This document shows, piece by piece, positions 1-5,434 of a stretch of DNA of 6,322 nt. The notes under the pieces are model-generated. The model saw only the letters and a list, made by a program, of their open reading frames with translations, was not told where the DNA came from and did not search any database. How positions within the stretch are numbered: the first letter of the stretch is position 1; the number at the start of each line of letters is the position of its first letter. The stretch is from an uncultured Collinsella sp. GTDB lineage: Bacteria; Actinomycetota; Coriobacteriia; Coriobacteriales; Coriobacteriaceae. The position numbers and the translations under genes are program-made. The stretch spans positions 1-6,322 of the forward strand of contig URZN01000074.1 in the NCBI GenBank assembly GCA_900552345.1, written 5' to 3'.

Positions 1-49
1 ACGAGATAGGCTCCGGTCTCGTGGGCTCGGAGATGTGTATAAGAGACAG
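1..49 (+). other. Illumina Nextera/Tn5 P7-side adapter (artefact)
   Basis: Bases 1-7 are the end of the P7 flow-cell primer (ACGAGAT). Bases 8-15 are an 8-base i7 index (AGGCTCCG). Bases 16-30 are the Nextera read-2 sequence (GTCTCGTGGGCTCGG). Bases 31-49 are the 19-bp Tn5 mosaic end, AGATGTGTATAAGAGACAG. Order and spacing match the commercial adapter exactly, so this is library sequence left on a contig end and not part of the genome. Read in the proA frame, it adds a false N-terminus MYKRQ from GTG at 35. No trimmed genomic base can be recovered from it. Confidence 0.98.
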
Positions 50-1213
50 CTGCGCGACGGTGTCGATTCCATCGTTGCCGCCAACGAGCTCGATATGTCC
101 GCCGCGCGCGATGCGGGCACCTCGACGGGGCTCCTCGATCGCCTGTTGCTGACGCCCGAGCGCGTTGAGGGCATGGCCGCCGGCCTGGAGAAGCTCGCCG
201 AGCTGCCCGATCCTGTCGGCCGCGTGCTCGACCACCGCGTGCTTGCAAGCGGCGTGGACCTCACCCGTGTGAGCGTGCCGCTGGGTCTGGTCGCCATGGT
301 CTATGAGGCGCGCCCCAACGTGACGGCCGATGCCGCGGGTATCTGCATCCGCACCGGCAACGCCTGCATTCTGCGCGGCGGTTCGCTGGCCTATCACTCG
401 TGCGCCATGATTTCCGAGTTGCTGGCCGATGCGCTCGAGGCCCAGGGTTTCCCGCGCGAGGCTATCTCGATGATCGAGTCCACCGACCGCGAGGCCACCG
501 GCGAGCTCATGAAGCTCCGCGGCATCGTCGACGTGCTTATTCCGCGTGGCGGTGCGGGCCTGATTCAGCGCTGCGTGCGCGAGTCGCTTGTACCGGTGAT
601 CGAGACGGGCACGGGTAACTGCCATATCTACGTGCATGAATCCGCCGACTTTGACAAGGCGCTCAACATTATCGTCAATGCCAAGACCCAGCGCGTGGGC
701 GTGTGCAATGCCGCCGAGTCGCTGCTGGTCGACCGTGCCGTGGCCGACGCGTTTTTGCCCGCAGTCGTTGCCGTGCTGCACGACCACGGCGTGCTGATTC
801 ACGGCGACGAGGCCACGTGCGCCGCATGCGCCGACGCTGGGCTTGTCGAGGGCGACGACTATGTTGCCGCGACTGAGGAGGACTGGGGCCGTGAGTACCT
901 GGCGCTCGAGATGAGCGTGAAGGTCGTGGCGAACGAGGACGAGGCCATCGCACACATCAACCGCTACGGCACCATGCACTCCGAGGCCATCGTTGCCGAG
1001 GACGAGGATGCCTGCGAGCGCTTCCTGGATGCGGTCGATGCCTCGGCAGTTTACGCCAACGCCAGCACGCGCTTCACTGACGGCGGCGAGTTTGGGCTGG
1101 GTGCCGAGATCGGCATCTCGACCCAAAAGCTCCATGCCCGCGGCCCCTTTGCCGCCGAGGCCCTCACCACCTACAAATACAAGCTCCGCGGCACCGGCCA
1201 GGTCCGCCCCTAA
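50..1213 (+). CDS. proA: Glutamate-5-semialdehyde dehydrogenase, 5'-truncated
   Basis: ProA (gamma-glutamyl phosphate reductase) is a cytoplasmic NADPH enzyme. It reduces gamma-glutamyl phosphate from ProB to glutamate-5-semialdehyde, the second step of proline synthesis. The real reading frame begins at the CTG codon at 50, directly after the adapter; the five codons before it are adapter. About 30 N-terminal residues are missing compared with the usual 415-420 aa. Visible family signatures are YEARPNVT, GNACILRGG, the LIPRGGAGLI block, NAKTQRVGVCNAAE and the C-terminal ASTRFTDGGEFGLGAE followed by STQKLHARGP. The Cys codon in VGVCN (704-706) is the catalytic aldehyde dehydrogenase nucleophile. 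The C-terminus is complete, ending TGQVRP and TAA. A partner proB would be expected upstream, outside the window. Transcription probably ends at the hairpin 13 bp downstream. The identification is secure; only the start is lost. Confidence 0.97.
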   Translation: MRDGVDSIVAANELDMSAARDAGTSTGLLDRLLLTPERVEGMAAGLEKLAELPDPVGRVLDHRVLASGVDLTRVSVPLGLVAMVYEARPNVTADAAGICIRTGNACILRGGSLAYHSCAMISELLADALEAQGFPREAISMIESTDREATGELMKLRGIVDVLIPRGGAGLIQRCVRESLVPVIETGTGNCHIYVHESADFDKALNIIVNAKTQRVGVCNAAESLLVDRAVADAFLPAVVAVLHDHGVLIHGDEATCAACADAGLVEGDDYVAATEEDWGREYLALEMSVKVVANEDEAIAHINRYGTMHSEAIVAEDEDACERFLDAVDASAVYANASTRFTDGGEFGLGAEIGISTQKLHARGPFAAEALTTYKYKLRGTGQVRP

Positions 1214-1225
1214 ACGCCCGCGCAA

Positions 1226-1266
1226 AAAATCACCGCAAAGGGGCCAAGCCCCTTTGCGGTGATTTT
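1226..1266. terminator. Bidirectional intrinsic terminator between proA and the HD gene
   Basis: The arms 1226-1243 and 1249-1266 are perfectly complementary over 18 bp, with loop CCAAG. The stem core is CACCGCAAAGGGG against CCCCTTTGCGGTG. The A-run on the left and T-run on the right provide a U-tract in both directions: T4 on plus, and T6 on minus reading out of the stem. It lies between the stop codons of the convergent genes proA (1213) and the HD-domain gene (1271), so it can end both transcripts. Confidence 0.9.
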
Positions 1267-1270
1267 GGTG

Positions 1271-1870
1271 CTAGGCCTGAAAGGTGTCGCGGTCGGGGGC
1301 GAAGGACTGCATGGCTGCGATGGTGCGGTCGAAGAGCTCGGGAAGCTCCCAGCCCAGCATCTCGGCGCCCTGCGAAATTACGTCGCGCGAGCAGCCGGCG
1401 GCAAAGCGCTTGTCCTTGAATTTCTTTTTGAGCGACTTGGTCGTAAAGTCCATGACGCTCTTGCTCGGGCGCATGATGACGGCGGCGCCAATCAGGCCGG
1501 TGAGCTCATCGCAGGCAAACAGGATCTTTTCCATCTGCAGCTCGGGCTTGGGCAGCGAAGAGTTGAAGTCGGACGTGTGTGTCTGGATGGCACGGATAAG
1601 CTCGGGAGACGCACCTTCGCCCTCAAGAATCTCGGCGGCATAGATGGTGTGATTCATGGGGTCGTCCTCATGCTCCTCCCAATCCAGGTCGTGCAGCAGA
1701 CCGACGATGCCCCAAAACTCCTCGTTCTCGGGGTCGAACTCGCGCGCAAAGTAGCGCATAGTGCCCTTGACCGTCTCGCCATGGGTGATGTGGAACGGGT
1801 CCTTGTTGTGCTCGTTGAGCAGTTCGAACGCGCGGTCGCGGGTGATTCCGGCGGTAAGCGGCTCTGCCAT
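1271..1870 (-). CDS. HD-domain (HDIG-like) phosphohydrolase family protein
   Basis: This 199-aa soluble protein has no signal peptide or membrane segment. It carries the ordered metal-binding pattern of the HD superfamily: His30 (in HITHGETV, with His27 nearby), His60-Asp61 in VGLLHDLDWEEH, His98 in IQTHTSD, and Asp121 in FACDELTGLI. The C-terminal block AAVIMRPSKSVMDFTTKSLKKKFK followed by RFAAGCSRDVI and GAEMLGWEL (residues about 129-176) marks an uncharacterised stand-alone HD subfamily common in Firmicutes and Coriobacteriia. HD proteins hydrolyse phosphomonoesters or phosphodiesters, often of nucleotides, using divalent metals; this member's substrate is unknown. The start ATG at 1870 has an AAGGAG site 6 nt upstream. 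It lies downstream of carD on the same strand, but a hairpin separates them, so it is probably a separate unit. A weak TTGTGG/TAGTAT pair on minus (1937-1909) is the only promoter candidate I see. Confidence 0.85.
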   Translation of the reverse strand: MAEPLTAGITRDRAFELLNEHNKDPFHITHGETVKGTMRYFAREFDPENEEFWGIVGLLHDLDWEEHEDDPMNHTIYAAEILEGEGASPELIRAIQTHTSDFNSSLPKPELQMEKILFACDELTGLIGAAVIMRPSKSVMDFTTKSLKKKFKDKRFAAGCSRDVISQGAEMLGWELPELFDRTIAAMQSFAPDRDTFQA

Positions 1871-1876
1871 AAGGGA

Positions 1877-1882
1877 CTCCTT
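1877..1882 (-). promoter_or_regulatory. Ribosome binding site of the HD-domain gene
   Basis: On the minus strand AAGGAG ends 6 nt before the ATG at 1870. This supports that start over any alternative. Confidence 0.8.
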
Positions 1883-1924
1883 GTGCTCGTGGGTATCGAT
1901 AAGAATGAATACTACTAGAACAAG

Positions 1925-1965
1925 AAAACCACCACAAAGGTGCCTGTCCCCTTTGTGGTGGTTTT
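1925..1965 (-). terminator. Hairpin terminator downstream of carD
   Basis: The arms 1925-1940 (AAAACCACCACAAAGG) and 1950-1965 are perfectly complementary over 16 bp. The 9-nt loop is TGCCTGTCC. On the minus strand the hairpin begins 13 nt after the carD stop and ends in TTTTCTTG. The T residues partly belong to the stem, so it is a plausible rather than textbook terminator. The core and flanks closely resemble the terminator at 1226-1266, including a shared TTTGGTGC-like right flank. On the minus strand, stem plus loop read GGGGACAGGCACC, a phrase I associate with repeated intergenic hairpins in gut actinobacteria (recollection only). Confidence 0.75.
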
Positions 1966-1978
1966 TGGTGCGGATGGG

Positions 1979-2464
1979 TTAGTTGAGGGCGGCTTGGGCT
2001 AGGCGGGCTTCGGCGGCCTCCTCGGTGACGCCCAAGGCCACGGCGAACTCCTCGATGGAGCGGCGCTTGGCTTCCTTGAGTACGCGCATGTAGTAGGAGC
2101 TGGGTTTTTTGTCTGCTTCCTCGGCCTGGCGAATACGGTGCATCATGGTTTTTGCCACGCGGACCGTCTCGGGCGCACCCAGCTTAAGCTGCTGCTTAAA
2201 GTGCGTCTCCTCGAGCGAGCTGTTGCGCTCGGTAAAGGTGTCGCACTCCAACTCGTTGTAGTGGCTCAGCAGGTGCTCGGCATCTTGCTGGGAGATGGCG
2301 GCATGCAGACGGTCGGCCTGCGCCACGGGGTACATGAGGATCGTCTGCGCATGTCCCTGCTTGGTCTCGAGCAACAACATGGGCTGCGGCGTGTCGTCCC
2401 TAAAACCGACGACGGTGCAGACTCCCTGACCCGGATGAATGACGTGTTGACCGATTGAGAACAT
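1979..2464 (-). CDS. CarD/CdnL-family RNA polymerase-binding regulator, divergent
   Basis: This 161-aa protein has a family-typical length; mycobacterial CarD is 162 aa. The N-terminus MFSIGQHVIHPGQGVCTVVG is the start of the CarD_CdnL_TRCF domain, an SH3-like fold that binds the RNA polymerase beta subunit. Residues about 75-161 are predicted mainly helical, matching the C-terminal DNA-contacting domain, with the RVAKTMMHRIRQ and YYMRVLKEAKRRSIEE helices recognisable. In well-studied CarD proteins a conserved Trp in this part wedges into the minor groove at the upstream edge of the promoter bubble. This protein has no Trp anywhere; by alignment by eye, the position falls near Ser83-Leu84. 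It may be a second, divergent CarD-like paralogue rather than the essential global CarD. The start ATG at 2464 is preceded by GGAGGT, only 3 nt away, and the protein begins exactly where the domain begins. Confidence 0.87.
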   Translation of the reverse strand: MFSIGQHVIHPGQGVCTVVGFRDDTPQPMLLLETKQGHAQTILMYPVAQADRLHAAISQQDAEHLLSHYNELECDTFTERNSSLEETHFKQQLKLGAPETVRVAKTMMHRIRQAEEADKKPSSYYMRVLKEAKRRSIEEFAVALGVTEEAAEARLAQAALN

Positions 2465-2467
2465 GCT

Positions 2468-2473
2468 ACCTCC
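2468..2473 (-). promoter_or_regulatory. Ribosome binding site of the carD-like gene, close spacing
   Basis: On minus, GGAGGT lies just 3 nt before the ATG at 2464. The match to the anti-Shine-Dalgarno is strong, but the spacing is shorter than for the other genes here. Confidence 0.7.
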
Positions 2474-2478
2474 AACTT

Positions 2479-2494
2479 ATACGAATTTACGTAT
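2479..2494. promoter_or_regulatory. Operator-like inverted repeat in the carD leader
   Basis: ATACG-AATTTA-CGTAT is a perfect 5-bp inverted repeat with a 6-bp AT-only spacer, 15 bp upstream of the carD ATG. On the minus strand the best upstream promoter candidate is TTGCAC, 17 bp, TAGACA, whose -10 box lies just beyond this repeat. A bound repressor would therefore sit over the transcription start. This is an inference from position and symmetry only. Confidence 0.35.
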
Positions 2495-2710
2495 GTCTAG
2501 AATAACACGCTGACGTGTGCAAACCTTCACTTTATGCAGGAAAAGCACACAACTCTGATAGGTAAGAGTATTCGATAAATAAAACGGCTTATTCATGCGT
2601 TTATGCATTTCCAGAACGTGTATAAATTGCAGGCAAACCGCCAACTTTGTACCACCGCGCAAGAGCGGTAGTCATTTTTGTGCATATGCAATTTCGATTG
2701 GCTTTACCCT

Positions 2711-2739
2711 GCGACAGTGTGCGTCGCTTGTGATAGAGT
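2711..2739 (+). promoter_or_regulatory. Probable sigma70-type promoter of argS
   Basis: GCGACA at 2711-2716 matches four of six -35 positions. After a 17-bp spacer, TAGAGT at 2734-2739 forms a -10 box, preceded by a TGTGA stretch like an extended -10. Transcription would start near 2746, giving a 5' leader of about 60 nt. No T-box riboswitch fits in so short a leader. Confidence 0.5.
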
Positions 2740-2795
2740 GCTACAAACTCTGGCTTTTGCCCTACGAGTGACCAAGAGCTCGGGGGCTTTAACAC

Positions 2796-2803
2796 AAGGA
2801 GGA
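2796..2803 (+). promoter_or_regulatory. argS ribosome binding site; decides the start
   Basis: AAGGAGGA lies 3 nt before the ATG at 2807. The frame is open upstream to 2678, but that extension (43 codons) has no ribosome site, covers the promoter and is unlike ArgS N-termini. The start at 2807 is therefore preferred. Confidence 0.9.
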
Positions 2804-2806
2804 TCT

Positions 2807-4660
2807 ATGCCCGAGAAGATTGAAGAGCTGGTACGCGCTGCGCTTGCTGCGGCCCAGGAGGCCGGCGACCTTTCCGCATTTGAACTTGACGATTGCGCCA
2901 TCGAGCGACCGGCTGACACTTCTCATGGCGAGTGGACCTCCACCATGGCCCTGAAGTCCGCCAAGCTGGCTCACTGCGCTCCGCGCAAGATCGCCGAGGC
3001 CGTCGTTGCCCATATGCCCGAGGACCCCGCGATCGAGAAGGTCGAGATCGCAGGTCCTGGCTTCATCAACTTCTACCTCTCCGTCGCCGTCAAGAACGCC
3101 ATCTTCGGCGAGGCCCGCGAGAAGGGCATGGACTTCGCTAAGTCCAACGTCGGCGGCGGCCTGAAGACCCAGGTCGAGTTCGTTTCCGCCAACCCCGTCG
3201 GCCCCATGCATATCGGCCACGGCCGCTGGGCCGCGCTGGGCGACTCCCTCTGCCGTGTTATGGACCACGCCGGTTACGACATCCAGCGTGAGTTCTACAT
3301 CAATGACCACGGCTCTCAGATGAACACCTTCGGCAACTCCATCAGCACGCGCTATATGCAGCTCGCCGACATCATCGCCAAGCAGGGCGTGGACATCGAT
3401 GAGGCTCACAAGATTCTGATCGCCGACCGCGATGCCTTTGTTGCCGATGAGAACGACGAGCACCCCGAGACCCATCCGTATCAGGATAACTTTGCCGAGA
3501 CTCTGGGCAAGGACTCCTACGGCGGCGACTACATCATCGACGAGGCCGCCGAGTTCTGGCGCACCGACGGCGACAAGTGGGTCGAGGTCGATCCGCAGGA
3601 GCGCATGGAGAGCTTCCGTGAGCGCGGTTACGTGAAGATGGTCGACAACATGCGCGACCTCTGCCACGCCGTCAACTGCGACTTCGATCGTTGGTTCTCC
3701 GAGCGCTCGCTGTATGTGAAGGACACCGAGGGCGAGGCCGCCGGCACCTCCGCCGTCGATCGCGCTTTCGAGAAGCTCGACAAGATGGGCTACCTCTACA
3801 CCAAGGACGGCGCCCTGTGGTTCCGCTCCACTGATCTGGGCGACGACAAGGACCGCGTCCTGATCAAGTCCGACGGCGAGTACACCTACTTCGCCTCCGA
3901 TGTTGCCTATCACTGGGACAAGTTCCAGCGCGTCGACCACGTCATCGACATCTGGGGCGCCGACCACCACGGCTACATCGAGCGCGTCCGCTGCGTCTGC
4001 GACGCTCTTGGCTATCCCGGCAAGTTCGAGGTTCTGCTGGGCCAGCTCGTCAACCTGCTGCGCAACGGCAAGCCCGTCCGTATGTCCAAGCGCAAGGGCA
4101 CCATGGTGACCCTGCAGGAGCTCGTCGACGAGGTCGGCTCCGACGCCGCCCGCTACACGCTCATCTCCAAGAGCTCCAACCAGATGGTCGACTTCGACAT
4201 CGAGGCCGTCAAGAAGCGCGACAACTCCAACCCGGTGTACTACGTGCAGTACGCTCACGCCCGCGTGTGCTCCATCCTGCGTCGCGCCGCTGACGTTACG
4301 CCCGAGCAGGCTGACGAGATGGGCATGAAGGCCGTCGCCGCCAAGGCTATCGGTGAGAACGTCGATTACTCGCTGCTGACCGACCCGACCGAGCTCGCCC
4401 TTTCGCGTAAGCTCAACGAGCTCACCGACCTCATCGCCAGCTGCGCTCGTGACCGCGCTCCGTTCCGTCTGACGCACTTTGCCGAGGAGCTCGCCGGCGA
4501 CTTCCACAGCTTCTATGCTGCCTGCCAGGTGCTGCCGAGCGAGGGCCGTCCCGTCGACCCCGAGCTTTCGCGCGCCCGTCTGGCCGCTTGCGACGCCGTC
4601 CGCGTGACGCTCGCCCTGGTGCTCACCCTCGTTGGCGTTTCCGCACCCGAGCAGATGTAA
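2807..4660 (+). CDS. argS: Arginyl-tRNA synthetase
   Basis: ArgS is a cytoplasmic class I aminoacyl-tRNA synthetase that charges tRNA-Arg with arginine using ATP. Starting at the ATG with the strong ribosome site gives 617 aa, somewhat above the roughly 550-580 aa common in bacteria. Residues 1 to about 92 are the Add-1 tRNA D-loop recognition domain (HGEWTSTMAL, EIAGPGFINFYL). The Rossmann catalytic domain follows: VEFVSANPVGPMHIGHGR carries the HIGH motif at 135-138, and GADHHGYIERV is around 384-394. PVRMSKRKGTMV holds the MSKRK form of the KMSK loop at 426-430. From about 475 (NPVYYVQYAHARV) the helical DALR anticodon-binding domain runs to the end. The region between about 190 and 265 is rich in Asp/Glu and probably contains the extra length. 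Codon use is strongly C/G-ending, as expected for a highly expressed gene. It appears monocistronic, with its own promoter and terminator. Confidence 0.98.
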   Translation: MPEKIEELVRAALAAAQEAGDLSAFELDDCAIERPADTSHGEWTSTMALKSAKLAHCAPRKIAEAVVAHMPEDPAIEKVEIAGPGFINFYLSVAVKNAIFGEAREKGMDFAKSNVGGGLKTQVEFVSANPVGPMHIGHGRWAALGDSLCRVMDHAGYDIQREFYINDHGSQMNTFGNSISTRYMQLADIIAKQGVDIDEAHKILIADRDAFVADENDEHPETHPYQDNFAETLGKDSYGGDYIIDEAAEFWRTDGDKWVEVDPQERMESFRERGYVKMVDNMRDLCHAVNCDFDRWFSERSLYVKDTEGEAAGTSAVDRAFEKLDKMGYLYTKDGALWFRSTDLGDDKDRVLIKSDGEYTYFASDVAYHWDKFQRVDHVIDIWGADHHGYIERVRCVCDALGYPGKFEVLLGQLVNLLRNGKPVRMSKRKGTMVTLQELVDEVGSDAARYTLISKSSNQMVDFDIEAVKKRDNSNPVYYVQYAHARVCSILRRAADVTPEQADEMGMKAVAAKAIGENVDYSLLTDPTELALSRKLNELTDLIASCARDRAPFRLTHFAEELAGDFHSFYAACQVLPSEGRPVDPELSRARLAACDAVRVTLALVLTLVGVSAPEQM

Positions 4661-4661
4661 T

Positions 4662-4684
4662 CTACGGGTCGTTTGACCGTGTAG
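4662..4684 (+). other. Small stem-loop just after the argS stop
   Basis: CTACGGGTC can pair with GACCGTGTAG around a GTTT loop, with one bulged G and one G-U pair. It lies one base after the argS stop and 22 bp before the main terminator. It may protect or shape the mRNA 3' end, or be chance. Confidence 0.35.
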
Positions 4685-4706
4685 GTTCGGCTTCGCTGGG
4701 CCCTAT

Positions 4707-4739
4707 AAGCCCGATCTCCATGCGGAGGTCGGGCTTTTT
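4707..4739 (+). terminator. Intrinsic terminator of argS
   Basis: AAGCCCGATCTCC pairs with GGAGGTCGGGCTT over 13 bp (one T-G pair) around the loop ATGC, and runs straight into T5. This is a textbook rho-independent terminator 46 bp after the argS stop. Confidence 0.93.
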
Positions 4740-4779
4740 GCGTTTGGCGGGGCTTTTTGGCGTGTTGGAAAATGCTACA

Positions 4780-4936
4780 AAAACGCAACTATACCGGTTT
4801 ACGGGGCTGAATCGCTGCCTGGCGACCATAGCAACAGCAGCGAAAATAAAACCGCGGGTAGACGGCTTGCTGAATATTAAAAATGCAGGGTATGGTTGGC
4901 TTACGCCGTTCTTGCACCGTAATCCGCCATCGTTTT
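4780..4936. repeat. Long imperfect palindrome A (MITE/REP-like)
   Basis: The element is symmetric about 4860.5. ACCATA (4825-4830) pairs with TATGGT (4891-4896). CGGTTTACGGGGC (4795-4807) pairs with GCACCGTAATCCG (4914-4926) at 11 of 13 positions, on exactly the same centre. Further out, AAAACG (4780-4785) can pair with CGTTTT (4931-4936) across a bulge. The central 72 nt (4825-4896) align without gaps to the centre of palindrome B. It contains no gene. Confidence 0.65.
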
Positions 4937-4952
4937 GAAAACGACCCCTTGG
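4930..4952. repeat. Two adjacent small palindromes in the linker
   Basis: TCGTTTTGAAAACGA is a perfect 7-bp inverted repeat about a single G. CCCCTTGGGG follows directly. Just outside, CCGTAATCCGCC (4918-4929) and GGGGGAATACGG (4957-4968) can pair at 10 of 12 positions, enclosing both. That competes with the outer stem of palindrome A. Confidence 0.55.
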
Positions 4953-5003
4953 GGACGGGGGAATACGGATCATTTTTGTCCCGGGTGTAAGCGGCGCGAA
5001 ACC

Positions 5004-5171
5004 GTTCGCCACGAATCGGGCTTATCTACTACGTTTAGTCGCATACCCCGAACCATGCCGAAAAGTACGATATTAAAACCGCAGGTAGCGGGCTTGCGAT
5101 TTTAGGAAGATCGAGGGGATGGTCTGGGGTCGCGGGTCAAACGTAGTGGATAGGCGCGATTCGTGGCGAGC
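5004..5171. repeat. Long imperfect palindrome B (MITE/REP-like)
   Basis: The outer arms 5007-5036 and 5139-5168 pair at 27 of 30 positions by Watson-Crick, plus two G-U pairs; they extend a few more bases to 5004 and 5171. Both arms carry CGCCACGAATCG and ACTACGTTT. Inside, ACCAT (5052-5056) pairs with ATGGT (5119-5123) on the same centre, 5087.5. An inner stem of TAAAACCGCA against TGCGATTTTA has one mismatch. The central 72 nt align without gaps to those of palindrome A. Confidence 0.75.
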
Positions 5172-5236
5172 CGATCCTGGGACCGACGATCCTGCTCTTG
5201 TGCCTTGTGGTCACCACGATCTATGGGGCTCGGCTG

Positions 5237-5326
5237 GCCTCTCCATATAAGTTGCAGTGGAATAGTTCCTGTTTGGGGCGGCTGCCGGGTTTTTCAGGAA
5301 CTCTTTCACCGCAACTTATGAGAGGC
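5237..5326. repeat. Long palindrome C with arms of 32-35 nt
   Basis: The left arm 5237-5271 (GCCTCTC ... ATAAGTTGCAGTGGAATAG ... TTCCTG) is nearly the reverse complement of the right arm 5295-5326. The two differ by one 3-nt length difference (CAT in CCATATAAG) and a few substitutions. The 23-nt loop is G-rich and ends in T5. Its sequence is unrelated to palindromes A and B. It could be a miniature inverted-repeat element or a structured RNA; no transposase is in the window. Confidence 0.75.
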
Positions 5327-5400
5327 GGACATCGTCGCCCGTGACTTTGTAAAGAGTGTCCCTTTTGGCTAGTCGTTTAAGAACGTCCCCGATGACTAAG

Positions 5401-5428
5401 TTGCAGGTGGTGGCGGTTGTGCTACACT
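5401..5428 (+). promoter_or_regulatory. Probable sigma70-type promoter of the last gene
   Basis: TTGCAG (5401-5406) and TACACT (5423-5428) are good -35 and -10 boxes with a 16-bp spacer. The start site would be near 5435, leaving a leader of about 138 nt before the GTG at 5573. Confidence 0.6.
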
Positions 5429-5434
5429 AACGCT

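Larger units (their letters stand above)
2465..2806. other. Divergent control region between carD and argS
   Basis: These 342 bp are clearly more AT-rich than the flanking genes. Contents seen are the carD ribosome site and the ATACG/CGTAT repeat near 2480, a loose GTGTGC/GCACAC inverted repeat (2515-2520 and 2546-2551), a short ACCGC/GCGGT hairpin (2654-2669), the palindrome TGCATATGCA (2681-2690), and the argS promoter and ribosome site. I see no convincing small protein gene and no tRNA. Confidence 0.6.

Noticed and set aside
1259..1918. 219-codon plus-strand frame over the HD-domain gene
   Set aside because: It is antisense to a gene with clear HD motifs and ribosome site, starts inside the terminator hairpin, and has no recognisable domain.
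2477..2662. 61-codon minus-strand frame upstream of carD
   Set aside because: TTG start without a ribosome site, AT-rich control-region composition, and it overlaps the carD ribosome-site area and promoter.
2648..2677. Possible T-box (GTACCACCGCG resembles the antiterminator box) upstream of argS
   Set aside because: The conserved TGGNACCGCG order is not present, the flanking stem is only 5 bp, and no specifier stem is seen. The likely argS promoter lies downstream of it.
2789..4507. 572-codon open frame antisense to argS
   Set aside because: It is the mirror of a high-GC gene with strong codon bias. The product is a monotonous Val/Leu/Gly/Ala/Asp sequence with no motif, and argS on the other strand is certain.
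4662..5012. 116-codon minus-strand frame and the overlapping plus frame 4588-4938
   Set aside because: Both run through the argS terminator and palindrome A, have no ribosome site, and overlap each other on opposite strands. They are better explained as chance frames in repeat DNA.
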